IMG/VR virus record: IMGVR_UViG_3300010334_000103
Location: 1 to 43,055 of that record
Length of the DNA: 43,055 nucleotides
Direction: 5' to 3' (one strand)
Source of the DNA: a virus
The notes below the pieces were generated by a model. It was not told the DNA's origin. It worked only from the letters and a program-made list of their open reading frames with translations, and did not search any database. The translations under genes were made by a program, and so were the position numbers. The stretch's first letter is position 1. The number at the start of each line of letters is the position of its first letter. This document shows, piece by piece, positions 1 through 7,749 of this stretch.

Positions 1-273
1 AAGATTCAAATCCAAAAGCAGATTATGGACATGACCGGAATGATGTCCGGACCAGAAGGTTCTGCAATTCCAATGGAGCCCACCATGCTTGGCGATGGCG
101 ACACCATGGGAGATGGCATTCTTGGTCCCGCGACGCAGGTATCCGCTAAAGACCCAAACCTTAACGGTGGACCTATTGAAGAGCAGGGTGAAGCGGCACT
201 TCGAGAGAAACTTGTTACTGATGCATACGGAACAAAACTTCCGCAACGTAGAACAGTTGACAAGGACAACTAA
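1..273 (+). CDS. C-terminal end of a head-module protein, probably portal
   Basis: An open frame enters from the left edge and ends at TAA 271-273, giving the last 90 residues. The visible part is rich in Met, Gly, Pro and Asp (DMTGMMSGPEGS, PTMLGDGDTMGDG) and ends in a charged segment (EEQGEAALREKL). No catalytic motif can be seen. The next genes are a coiled-coil scaffold and the major capsid protein. In many tailed phages the gene before the scaffold is the portal, so a portal C-terminus is the most likely reading, with a maturation protease as the alternative. This is inference from gene order; the residues themselves are not diagnostic. Confidence 0.55.
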   Translation, partial: KIQIQKQIMDMTGMMSGPEGSAIPMEPTMLGDGDTMGDGILGPATQVSAKDPNLNGGPIEEQGEAALREKLVTDAYGTKLPQRRTVDKDN

Positions 274-303
274 GTAATTCAATGGAAACATTGTTTATAG
301 AGA

Positions 304-325
304 CAAACTGCATTTTTTCAGTTTG
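304..325 (+). terminator. Weak hairpin in the gap before the scaffold gene
   Basis: A 7-bp perfect inverted repeat (CAAACTG / CAGTTTG) encloses a T-rich loop, CATTTTTT. No T-run follows the stem, so it could be a weak terminator or a processing site. The rest of the 274-404 gap shows no other convincing element. Confidence 0.2.
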
Positions 326-404
326 ACTTACCGTAACACCCAGCAGGTCATGTGATACGCCCTCGGGCATTTGGAAAACGACCAAGAGAATGAAAAGAGA
401 AATC

Positions 405-1172
405 ATGCCGGAAGACGCTATTGAAACAGCCGACGAGGCTGTTGAAGCAACACCAATCCCCGAAGCCGTTGCCGAAGAGATTGCCCAAACTCAGGTGTAC
501 ACCGCTGAAGATATTGCTAAAGCTCGTGCACAGGAAAAGGACAAGCTTTACGGAACGCTTAACAACCTGAAGGAAGAGCTCTCAGTTCTTCGCAAGGAAC
601 GGGATGAGGCAGCCGCAAAGGAAGCCGAACGAAAGGCACAACGTGCCGCTCGTGAAGCAGAGCTGCAGAAAAAGAAGCAGGAAGAAGCCGAGGCTGAACT
701 TGGCTTCAAAGAGCTTCTAAAGAAGAAGGAAGAAGAACTCGAAGCAAAGCTTGCCGCAGAGCGAGCCGAGCGGGAACGTGCTTTTGCACTTCTTGAAAAA
801 GAGCGTGAGTTCACGGAACTGCAAGCTTTCCGCCAGCAGAGACTTGAACAGGAACGTGAGAACATCATTCCAGAGCTGATTGACCTTATTCAGGGAAACA
901 CTCGGGATGAAATTGAGCAGAGCATCCTTGCCCTCAAGGAGAAGTCTTCTCGAATTTTTGACTCTGTTGCACAAGCTTCGCAGCAGACTCGTAAAGAAAT
1001 GGTTGGAGCACGCGTTACCGCTCCTTCCTCTGGACCCCTCGATAACGACCCGGCGCAAATTATGAACTCCCCGGATGACCTCCGGAACATGTCTATGGCA
1101 GATTACGCGAAAAACCGAGCCAAGCTTCTTGGTTCGACTAACAACAACCGTGGTCAGGGATTGTTCGGGTAA
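405..1172 (+). CDS. Capsid scaffolding-like coiled-coil protein
   Basis: A 255-residue protein when started at ATG 405. An in-frame ATG at 390 would add five residues. I prefer 405 because GAGAAATC precedes it, the same spacing seen before the capsid gene. Residues about 45-165 are almost pure charged heptad-like sequence (many E, K, R, A), indicating a long coiled coil. The C-terminal third is less charged and ends in a basic, Asn/Gly-rich tail (KLLGSTNNNRGQGLFG). A long acidic coiled coil directly upstream of the major capsid gene is typical of phage scaffolds, which occupy the prohead interior and leave before packaging. No protease motif is visible. The role rests on position and composition. 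Confidence 0.75.
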   Translation: MPEDAIETADEAVEATPIPEAVAEEIAQTQVYTAEDIAKARAQEKDKLYGTLNNLKEELSVLRKERDEAAAKEAERKAQRAAREAELQKKKQEEAEAELGFKELLKKKEEELEAKLAAERAERERAFALLEKEREFTELQAFRQQRLEQERENIIPELIDLIQGNTRDEIEQSILALKEKSSRIFDSVAQASQQTRKEMVGARVTAPSSGPLDNDPAQIMNSPDDLRNMSMADYAKNRAKLLGSTNNNRGQGLFG

Positions 1173-1203
1173 CCCCACAACCTCTACCCCCTAAGGAGAA
1201 ATC

Positions 1204-2340
1204 ATGGCAGCATCTGCCATCACCGGTTCCGGGCAGCTTGCCTCGGCACCTACCGCTTACTCTGGCTCCAACAGCCAGCTCTCGCAGGCAATCCAGACCA
1301 TCTGGTCGAAGGAAATCCTGTTCCAAGCAATGCCCATCCTCCGCTTCGAACAGTTCGCTGTTAAGAAGACGGAACTCGGCGTTGCTCCCGGTCTCCGCGT
1401 GAACTTCCTGCGTTACAAGAACTTTGCTGTTGACCCGACACCCCTCACCGAAGGTGTTCGTATGACCACGAACGCTCTGACGGCTGAGCAGATTGCCATC
1501 ACCGTTGCTGAGCACGGCTACGCAGTTGCAGTTTCCGAACTGCTCCTGAACGCTTCGTTCGACGACATCATGGCTTCGGCTTCGCGTCTCCTCGGTCGCC
1601 ACATGGCTCAGTACCTTGACGTTCAGGCTCGTAACACCCTGTCGGCTGCCACCTCGGCTGTCTTCGGTTACGACCGTTCGGGCTTCTCGTCATCGACCAC
1701 CTTCAACACCTACGCTGAAGGTACGGTTGGAACGGCTATCTCGGACCTCGACGGTAACCACAAGCTGACGACCGGAACCATCAAGGACGCTGCTCTTACC
1801 CTTGCCGGTAAGAACATCCCCCGCATTGGTGAGACGTACGTCATGTTCATCCACCCCAAGCAGTCGCGTGACCTTCGTTCGAACCCTGAGTTCATCGAAG
1901 TTACGAAGTACGCTGCTCCGGGTAACTTCATGCTTGGTGAAATCGGTCGTCTGTACGACGTCGTTTTCATTGAGACGACGCAGACCCGCCTGCTTGCTGC
2001 TTCTGGCACGTACACCACGTCGACGCTTGTTGGCGCTCCGGCAAACCAAGTTGAGGTTCCGGTCAAGGCAAACACGTCTCCCGGTTCGGGTGGAAACCCC
2101 GTCTCCGCTGACTACACGGCTGAGAAGGGTTACCTCACCTCGGCAACCGGCAACAGCGCCGACGTGTACGAGTCCATCATGATTGGTGACAACGCGTTCG
2201 GTCACGCTATCAGCCTTCCGGTTGAGCTCCGTGACGGTGGCGTTCTCGACTTCGGTCGTGAGCACGCTCTCGCATGGTACGCCATCTGGGGTCTTGGTGT
2301 CATCACCGACCAAGCCATCGTGAAGGCTTACACCAACTAA
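1204..2340 (+). CDS. Major capsid protein (N4 gp56-like, HK97-type fold)
   Basis: A 378-residue protein behind a strong ribosome site (AAGGAGAAATC). The sequence matches the N4 gp56-type capsid pattern: an N-terminal helix with WSKEILFQA, then a basic strand (VNFLRYKNF), LTEGVR near residue 80, and an ITVAEHGYAVAVSE strand. A long E-loop/P-domain region follows. There is no obvious signal of an N-terminal delta domain, consistent with the separate scaffold gene just upstream. Codon choice is strongly biased to C-ending and TCG/CGT codons, unlike most neighbours, as expected for the most abundant virion protein. A very stable hairpin follows the stop codon. It would form the icosahedral shell. 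I am confident of the role and fairly confident of the family. Confidence 0.9.
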   Translation: MAASAITGSGQLASAPTAYSGSNSQLSQAIQTIWSKEILFQAMPILRFEQFAVKKTELGVAPGLRVNFLRYKNFAVDPTPLTEGVRMTTNALTAEQIAITVAEHGYAVAVSELLLNASFDDIMASASRLLGRHMAQYLDVQARNTLSAATSAVFGYDRSGFSSSTTFNTYAEGTVGTAISDLDGNHKLTTGTIKDAALTLAGKNIPRIGETYVMFIHPKQSRDLRSNPEFIEVTKYAAPGNFMLGEIGRLYDVVFIETTQTRLLAASGTYTTSTLVGAPANQVEVPVKANTSPGSGGNPVSADYTAEKGYLTSATGNSADVYESIMIGDNAFGHAISLPVELRDGGVLDFGREHALAWYAIWGLGVITDQAIVKAYTN

Positions 2341-2352
2341 TCACGAACCACC

Positions 2353-2378
2353 GGGGGGAGGGCTTCGGCTCTCCCCCC
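2353..2378 (+). terminator. UUCG-capped hairpin after the capsid gene
   Basis: An 11-bp stem starts with six G-C pairs and closes on C(TTCG)G, the extra-stable tetraloop; it contains a single G-T wobble. Only ATTC follows, so there is no proper T-run. It may terminate weakly, stabilise the capsid mRNA 3' end, or do both. Confidence 0.6.
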
Positions 2379-2406
2379 ATTCAAAAACACAAGGAGAAAT
2401 GAAATC

Positions 2407-2775
2407 GTGGCAAATCTACCCACTAGCCCGTTGGATGCAACAGGCGCAGCAGCCGAAAAGGCAATGAAAGCCAACGCTAAGGCGTTGAAGGAGCGAGCTG
2501 AGGAAATCAGCATTGCTCGTCAACAGGAGGAAGTCGAGCTGGAGACGCAGGTCTTTGACCCCAAGCAGCCTGATGCCCCCATCCTTATTGACGAAATTGA
2601 AGAGGTTGGCGTTTCGGTAAACAACGACAAAGTTGTTATTCGAACCATCACCGCTATCGAAGACATGACTTACGGAGTCGGAAACAGCTACACCTTCAAG
2701 CAAGGTGTTAAATACTCCGTACCGCGTGACCTAGCCGCATATCTTGAGAGTCTTGGATATATCTGGCGACAGTAA
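2407..2775 (+). CDS. Small head-module protein of unknown function
   Basis: A 122-residue protein starting at GTG 2407, with AAGGAGA about nine bases upstream. An ATG at 2399 is in another frame and opens nothing useful. Residues 12-50 are a charged, Ala-rich helix. The second half looks like a compact beta domain (DKVVIRTITAIEDMTYGVGN) and ends in a helix plus aromatic tail (AAYLESLGYIWRQ). The gene sits alone between two hairpins directly after the capsid gene, so it probably has a head-related role such as decoration, head completion or an internal protein. I do not recognise a named family. Confidence 0.75.
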   Translation: MANLPTSPLDATGAAAEKAMKANAKALKERAEEISIARQQEEVELETQVFDPKQPDAPILIDEIEEVGVSVNNDKVVIRTITAIEDMTYGVGNSYTFKQGVKYSVPRDLAAYLESLGYIWRQ

Positions 2776-2788
2776 CGCCCCATAAACT

Positions 2789-2836
2789 GTCCGTCCTGCT
2801 GGTTCTCGCCCTCCTCCCAGCAGGGCGGACTTATTT
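2789..2836 (+). terminator. Probable rho-independent terminator
   Basis: Two 14-base arms (2789-2802 and 2817-2830) pair completely with one G-T wobble around a 14-base loop. The stem is followed by TTATTTGT. It closes the head transcription block before the connector gene. Confidence 0.75.
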
Positions 2837-2894
2837 GTGCTGTATTTCCGGCAGTAATCCGGGAACATAGATAAGAGGAGTTTACGGAGGCTTT

Positions 2895-4193
2895 GTGGCT
2901 ACCACCAGCAGTTTGGTTGACCGAGTCAGGTTTGAACTCGGAGACATGGGCAAGTCTTTTGTCACGCAATTTACTGCGGACGGCACGACTAACCGATACC
3001 GTCTTCATTACGCACCTTTGGATGGTGCCAGCGTAATTGTTACCGCAAACAACGTGGACATTACTAATGACTGCTCTGTTGAAGAATCGACGGGTGTTCT
3101 TGTAACTGACAACCTTCTTGCTGATGGGACCATCCTCGCAGTTAGCGGAACCTATTTCCGATACTTCACTGCTACTGAGCTGGCTACCCTTGTAGCCACC
3201 GCCATTGGCGAACACAGTGCTCGTTCTACCGATGCTCTTGGCAGAGAAATTACGGTAAGTAATCTTCCGGCTGTTGAGGAATACCCGGTAGCTATCTACG
3301 CAACAACTCTGGCGTTGTACACGCTAGCTACAGACGCCGCGTTTGACATTGACATTCAAGCCCCCGACGGAGTCACTATCCCCCGCGCTGAACGGTATCG
3401 CCAGCTTATGGAGATGATTCAAACTCGTCAGGCGCAATACCGTGACTTGTGCGTACAGCTCGGAGTTGGTCTGTACAAAATCGACGTGTTTACTTTGCGC
3501 CGAATTTCTAAGATGACCAACCGGTATGTCCCTGTGTACAAGCCCATGGAGGTGGACGACCGGTCGTTCCCTCAACGGGCAAATCTTCCGGAACCTACTT
3601 ACGGAGACCAGCACCCGAAGTTCCCCACCGAAAGTGGAGACCTCACTGCATACCAAGGCAGAAAGTTTGCAACCAACGTTTCCTTTACCGGTAACTGGGC
3701 GGGTAACTCGTTTGTTGCTCGACTGTACTACCAACGAGGTAGCGTGCAGATAGTCCAAAACTTTGCCATGGCGGTTACTTCAGACAAAAACTCTTGGATA
3801 GTCAGTGGAGCTTCGCGCACCGCTGGAAACGCAAAAATAACAATAACCACAACAGCAACGCATGATTTTACATCCGGGCAATCGGTGTTTTTAACGGACG
3901 TAAATGATGCAATTAACGGTGAGTATCTTGTCACTACGCCAATTACTTCAAATACATTCTCGGTAGTGGGGACAGCTACAACGGCGTTGTCTCTCAGTTC
4001 TCTTAACGGGTTGGCGGAGCACAGCGCCACGCAAAATTACATTGCAGCAATTAGCTTGACTGCGGACCAAACATTCCGCTTAGCAAACCGTACGTGGTGG
4101 AGAATTACCGCCATCAACAGCCAAACTAATGAGAATCTTGAAGTTATTGAAGGAAACTTCTTTACGGTTCGGGCTAGCGAGGTCATCCTTTGA
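2895..4193 (+). CDS. Head-tail connector-like structural protein with BppU-like C-terminal domain
   Basis: A 432-residue protein starting at GTG 2895, six bases after GGAGG. Residues 1-160 begin with a short helix (SLVDRVRFELGD), then a beta-rich part and a helical part (ELATLVATAIGEHSA), the pattern seen in many neck/adaptor proteins encoded just after the capsid gene. A linker with TNRYVPVY leads into a C-terminal beta-sandwich of the kind seen in BppU-like domains (VSFTGNW ... GNFFTVRA). That sandwich is interrupted at about residues 304-366 by a Gly/Thr-rich beta-module found repeatedly elsewhere in this window. The connector role is inferred from position and general shape; a structural role is more secure than the exact one. 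Confidence 0.7.
   Translation: MATTSSLVDRVRFELGDMGKSFVTQFTADGTTNRYRLHYAPLDGASVIVTANNVDITNDCSVEESTGVLVTDNLLADGTILAVSGTYFRYFTATELATLVATAIGEHSARSTDALGREITVSNLPAVEEYPVAIYATTLALYTLATDAAFDIDIQAPDGVTIPRAERYRQLMEMIQTRQAQYRDLCVQLGVGLYKIDVFTLRRISKMTNRYVPVYKPMEVDDRSFPQRANLPEPTYGDQHPKFPTESGDLTAYQGRKFATNVSFTGNWAGNSFVARLYYQRGSVQIVQNFAMAVTSDKNSWIVSGASRTAGNAKITITTTATHDFTSGQSVFLTDVNDAINGEYLVTTPITSNTFSVVGTATTALSLSSLNGLAEHSATQNYIAAISLTADQTFRLANRTWWRITAINSQTNENLEVIEGNFFTVRASEVIL
3805..3990 (+). repeat. Beta-module copy A (in connector-like gene)
   Basis: The most divergent copy of the repeated module, about 62 residues. Its core reads TTTATHDFTSGQSVFLTDV, then NGEYLVTTPITSNTFSVVG. It lies inside the C-terminal beta-sandwich, between the strand ending SDKNSW and the strand YIAAISLTA. 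Confidence 0.6.
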
Positions 4194-4297
4194 TTTATCA
4201 GGAGAAGGATGTAAACGAGCTAGACGTACAGCGCGAGTACAACGACCAGCTCCGGGTGTACGTTACAGGCAATGTTTTTGCGACGCCAGACAGTTAG
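4190..4297 (+). CDS. Possible 35-residue protein
   Basis: A TTG at 4190 overlaps the previous stop (TTGA) and opens 35 codons ending at TAG 4295. The product begins MIYQEKDVNELDVQREYND and ends with a beta-like stretch, RVYVTGNVFATPDS. Composition is protein-like, with acidic and basic residues mixed and no low complexity. It fills a 157-base gap that would otherwise be empty. A weak AGGT lies upstream. No family is recognised. An overlapping ORF in another frame (stop 4329) is Arg/Cys-rich and looks spurious. Confidence 0.4.
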   Translation: MIYQEKDVNELDVQREYNDQLRVYVTGNVFATPDS

Positions 4298-4316
4298 CCA
4301 ATAACCCTCAAACGAT

Positions 4317-4350
4317 TCCGTCAAAATAGAAATAAGACTTTAGGAGAACA
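4317..4350 (+). repeat. 34-bp duplicated leader, copy 1
   Basis: This 34-base stretch matches 26479-26512 with two mismatches. It contains a TAG stop, TAAGACTTT and the ribosome site TAGGAGA. Both copies directly precede fibre-like genes whose proteins begin MAAN. Confidence 0.85.
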
Positions 4351-5295
4351 ATGGCTGCGAACTCTGGATACACGACCATCAAGCTGCGTCGTGACACCAC
4401 CACCAACTGGACGACCGGTACCAAAACGCTAGACACAGGCGAGGTTGGTCTCGATACCACTACCGGAAAGATTAAGTTTGGTACTGCAGACGGTCAGGCA
4501 TGGGCGTCTGCTAAAAACGTTGCTGTTATTCAATCCGACCTCGCAACCAGCGTCAACGGTGGTTCCGGAGGAAGCGTTCTGTATCAAAGCGCCGCGGATA
4601 CTACAGCCAAGCTTGCAATCGGAGCATCCGGAACTTTTTTGTATTCAGATGGAAGCGTCCCAAGTTGGACAAAGCCAAAGTTGAGTGCGTTTGCCGCAAC
4701 TACTTCTGCGGAACTTATTTCTGTTGTGTCGGATGAAACTGGGTCCGGGGCACTAGTCTTTGGTACGTCTCCTTCAATTACATCCGCCACACTGACTACT
4801 CCCGTTATCGGCGGGGCTGGCGTCACGTTTAATGGCTCAAGTTCAGGAACTGCGGTGTTGCGAGCAACCGCAGCAAGCGGGACTACTGTACTCAATTTAC
4901 CCACGGCGGCTTCAACCGAGACTCTGATTACTTCAGAAACCGTGACTGCTAACTATGTAGCCAAAGCAGGAAGCACGATGTCCGGCACTTTGAACATGGG
5001 GACAAACGCCATCTCTAACGTGACTACCCTCGCTGCCAGCAGCACCATTACCCTTACGGGAGTTGGCGGAGCAAGCACCGGGGTTGCTAAAGTTGCCGCA
5101 AACGGAAACCTTACCGGAGGTAATAAGGTAAGTCTTTCTGCCGATGTAGATACCGCTACAACTCTTCCTGTTGCTCAGGGAGGGTTTGGCTTAGATGCCT
5201 CATCTAATCTTGCCGGTGCTCGAGCTGTGCTTCGCATTTACGTGCAGTCCGCGCAACCATCAAGCCCTTCGGTAGGCGATTTGTGGTTGTGGTGA
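4351..5295 (+). CDS. Fibre protein with tail-fibre/hyaluronidase-type N-terminal domain
   Basis: A 314-residue protein with a TTTAGGAGAACA leader. Residues 1-50 carry the pattern of the common phage-fibre attachment domain: IKLRRDTTTNW, then DTGEVGLDTTTGKIKFGTADG. The rest is Ser/Thr/Gly/Ala-rich beta sequence with phrases typical of fibre shafts (SGTLNMGTNAISNVTTLA, PVAQGGFG). It ends in a short tip with PSSPSVGDLWLW. Such proteins are trimeric and bind host surface or other virion proteins. It lies in the head/neck region, so it may be a head fibre and need not be a tail fibre. The next gene follows after five bases. Confidence 0.75.
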   Translation: MAANSGYTTIKLRRDTTTNWTTGTKTLDTGEVGLDTTTGKIKFGTADGQAWASAKNVAVIQSDLATSVNGGSGGSVLYQSAADTTAKLAIGASGTFLYSDGSVPSWTKPKLSAFAATTSAELISVVSDETGSGALVFGTSPSITSATLTTPVIGGAGVTFNGSSSGTAVLRATAASGTTVLNLPTAASTETLITSETVTANYVAKAGSTMSGTLNMGTNAISNVTTLAASSTITLTGVGGASTGVAKVAANGNLTGGNKVSLSADVDTATTLPVAQGGFGLDASSNLAGARAVLRIYVQSAQPSSPSVGDLWLW

Positions 5296-5300
5296 GCTAA

Positions 5301-7136
5301 ATGGCAAGGGCTCAAGGCACATTTTCTGGAAGGTCAAACTTCCGCCTTATTATGGACACTAGTGAAACTAGTGTAAATACCGCCAATAACACGTCCGTTA
5401 TTTCGTGGAATGTATATATCTACGAAGACAGCAATACAGCGTCGTATGACTTAGGAACAACGTCCAACTGGGCGGCGTCTATCAACGGGGTTTCGGTTGG
5501 AAGCGGAAACTACAGCTATGATTTTCGTGGAACTTCCGCCGGATATAGCCTTGCTCTAGGTAGCGGCACGTATACCTACACTCACTTATCGGACGGTACG
5601 GGTACCCCCACTATTGCTGTCTCGTCTAACGCAGCTAGTCCACTTGGAAGTGCAAGTGGCTCAAGTACCCAAGCCGTCACCAACATCTCTCGTCCCCCGC
5701 AAGCACCCGCAGCCCCAAGCATTACTCGTCCAAAAACAGGAACAAATCAAAACGGTACGACAATTACTGTCTCTTCACAGGTAGCGAGTTCGGCAACAGG
5801 CAGCCCCGCGCCTCCTGCCATTACGGATTACAAGTATCGGTATAGCACGGATAACTCAACGTGGACCGAGGTTACCGGAATGGGAACCGGTCGAGTTTCA
5901 ACCTTTGGACCCACCGTACCCGCTATTGTTTCCGGTACACAGGTCTACTATTTTCAGACTGCCGCATATAACAGCGAAGGATGGGGGGCATGGTCCCCAA
6001 GCGGAGTTGCGTACGCGGCTCCTACAATTAGCTCACTAACCCGGTCGGGGGCAGCCGTCACTGTTGCAGTCACCCCGGCGTCTAGTAACGGTGGCTCAAC
6101 AATCACAAGCCACGTAGTTGAGTCAAGCAGTGACCTTAGCACATGGACCTCGCAAACTATTTCCGGAGCTTCCGGAGGGACCACTACGTTTTCCGCGCTG
6201 TCCCCCGGTAAGACGTGGTACTTTCGGGCGTACGCTACTAATGCCGCGGGGATAAACTCTCCATACACTGACAATCAAAGTGTTTTTGTGGCTGCATACG
6301 GAAAACGGTATTCAGGAACTACGACCGGGGCAATCACCAACATTACGACAACCACAAAATACGGGGCAATAACTTATGTTTACGGCGATGGCGAGTCGGG
6401 GTTTACACGATTTACAGTCGGTTCTAATTCAAGCCTTGTAGCCGGAGACCTCGTTACTGTATCAGGCATTGCCGCGCCGTATGCCGGACTAAATCGTACC
6501 TATTATGTTTCTTACTATTCTTCTGTTGATGGATACTTTGAAACTAGTTTTGGCTATGACATAGACACCGGAGTATCGGGAAACTATGCCACTGTTGGGG
6601 GGGACATCACCTATACCGCTTCTAATGAGTTTGTAGCTGGGGACGCTGTAAACATAACTGGGGTAACCCCCAGTCAGTACAACTTAACAAATGCAACTAT
6701 TAAATCGGCAACATCCACTCAGTTTGTAATCACCAACTCTGCAACGGGAGTAATACAGAATCCTAAAACAGGTACAGCCGCCAACGTTAACCCACTTATT
6801 TGGAAACCCATTAACACCGGAAAACGGTATGACTCAAGTGGCGGTGGAGCAGGAATCCCGGGTTGGGTAGACATTCAAACTGCAAAAAAGTACGCTAGCG
6901 CAGCTGTTGTGGCTCCCGGAGTATCGGGTACAGGCTCTGTTGTTACATACAATGCGACTGCTCACCCATACTCGGTCGGTGATGTCGTCAGCATTACCGG
7001 AGTAGCCCCTACCGCGTACAACTTAACGAACGTCACTATTACAGCCATTGCAACCAATTCGTTTACCGTCAATAACGCCGCTACGGGGGCGTACTCCAGT
7101 GGTGGAACTATTGTCGGCTGGGCAACATTTAAGTAG
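5301..7136 (+). CDS. Large fibronectin type III-containing virion protein
   Basis: A 611-residue protein. Residues 1-130 form a beta-rich head (MARAQGTFSGRSNFRLIMD) of the kind found at the N-terminus of many phage minor structural proteins. Two FN3 repeats follow at about 133-236 and 238-330; key features are DYKYRYSTDNSTWTEV and WYFRAYATNAAG. Residues 354-609 hold three copies of the beta-module that recurs in other genes here, separated by short linkers with GKRYSG and GKRYDS. The ribosome site is weak and translation may be coupled to the upstream fibre gene, whose stop lies five bases before. FN3 and these modules are common on phage surfaces and are thought to give weak carbohydrate binding. 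No catalytic residues are seen. Confidence 0.75.
   Translation: MARAQGTFSGRSNFRLIMDTSETSVNTANNTSVISWNVYIYEDSNTASYDLGTTSNWAASINGVSVGSGNYSYDFRGTSAGYSLALGSGTYTYTHLSDGTGTPTIAVSSNAASPLGSASGSSTQAVTNISRPPQAPAAPSITRPKTGTNQNGTTITVSSQVASSATGSPAPPAITDYKYRYSTDNSTWTEVTGMGTGRVSTFGPTVPAIVSGTQVYYFQTAAYNSEGWGAWSPSGVAYAAPTISSLTRSGAAVTVAVTPASSNGGSTITSHVVESSSDLSTWTSQTISGASGGTTTFSALSPGKTWYFRAYATNAAGINSPYTDNQSVFVAAYGKRYSGTTTGAITNITTTTKYGAITYVYGDGESGFTRFTVGSNSSLVAGDLVTVSGIAAPYAGLNRTYYVSYYSSVDGYFETSFGYDIDTGVSGNYATVGGDITYTASNEFVAGDAVNITGVTPSQYNLTNATIKSATSTQFVITNSATGVIQNPKTGTAANVNPLIWKPINTGKRYDSSGGGAGIPGWVDIQTAKKYASAAVVAPGVSGTGSVVTYNATAHPYSVGDVVSITGVAPTAYNLTNVTITAIATNSFTVNNAATGAYSSGGTIVGWATFK
6361..6600 (+). repeat. 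Beta-module copy B1 (degenerate)
   Basis: Residues about 354-433 of the FN3 protein. It is longer than the others, with the core SLVAGDLVTVSGIAAPYAGL and a Tyr-rich second half. Confidence 0.45.
6603..6780 (+). repeat. Beta-module copy B2
   Basis: Residues about 435-493 of the FN3 protein. Core signatures are FVAGDAVNITGVTPSQYNLT, then NATIKSATSTQFVITNSATG. Confidence 0.75.
6913..7125 (+). repeat. Beta-module copy B3
   Basis: Residues about 539-609 of the FN3 protein, at its C-terminus. Core signatures are YSVGDVVSITGVAPTAYNLT, then NVTITAIATNSFTVNNAATG. Confidence 0.75.
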
Positions 7137-7144
7137 GGAGTGAT

Positions 7145-7747
7145 ATGCGCGGTCAACAACTTCAAGGAAGATTCAACATTGATTACGAATCAAAGTCAAT
7201 GTGGGAGGGCATTTCCGAAGACCTTGGTGGAACGGTTGGTGTGGACGTCAGCTGGTTTGAGTGGGGCGAGGAATACTTCTTAAACAATTACAGCGACATT
7301 GTTGATGACATTTATGACACATCCAGCCCTACTGCTGGTAAGGGAAGGCGTTGGCAAAAACCAATTAATCTTCCCGTAGTTATGGCTCAAATCATTCGTT
7401 CAAGTAACGTTATGAATGAGCGCGGTTTCTATGTAACAGATACATTGCGACTTGTGGTAAACGTGGGAGAAATTCAAAGGTTGATTCCGGGAGTTTTGGT
7501 AGACCCATCGTCACACATCAAAGACCGAGTTGTTTATCGAGGTGAAGTGTTCGTTCCTACGCGAGTTCTTCCTCGAGGGTCCTTTGGCTATAACTACGCG
7601 GTTGTCACCATTGACTGCAACCAAGTTAACTCTGAAGAGCTTGTCAATGACCCGCAGTTCCAGTCCTACGCATTGCCCCCGGCTACGGAGCCACGTCTAT
7701 CAATTTATGGAGCCGGTGAATACGGTTCCGGAAACTATGGAGATTAA
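7145..7747 (+). CDS. Conserved-looking structural protein, function unknown
   Basis: A 200-residue protein starting nine bases after the FN3 gene's stop, with GGGAGTG upstream. It looks like a compact mixed alpha/beta protein: an aromatic acidic segment ([13 protein letters not shown]), a basic loop ([16 protein letters not shown]), then several beta strands ([20 protein letters not shown]). The tail is Gly/Tyr-rich ([12 protein letters not shown]), a tail type often seen on assembly proteins. Its length and strands resemble neck or adaptor proteins, but I cannot name a family. It sits between two fibre genes, so it could join the fibres to the virion. Confidence 0.7.
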   Translation: MRGQQLQGRFNIDYESKSMWEGISEDLGGTVGVDVSWFEWGEEYFLNNYSDIVDDIYDTSSPTAGKGRRWQKPINLPVVMAQIIRSSNVMNERGFYVTDTLRLVVNVGEIQRLIPGVLVDPSSHIKDRVVYRGEVFVPTRVLPRGSFGYNYAVVTIDCNQVNSEELVNDPQFQSYALPPATEPRLSIYGAGEYGSGNYGD

Positions 7748-7749
7748 AA

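Noticed and set aside
1690-2313. 207-residue open frame on the minus strand opposite the capsid gene
   Set aside because: It mirrors the strongly biased codon usage of the capsid gene, lacks a ribosome site and has no domain pattern. All other evidence places genes on the + strand.
4129-4329. 66-residue frame overlapping the connector gene end
   Set aside because: Arg/Cys-rich composition and no start signal. The overlapping 35-codon frame looks more protein-like, and the matching end sequence is explained by the duplicated leader.
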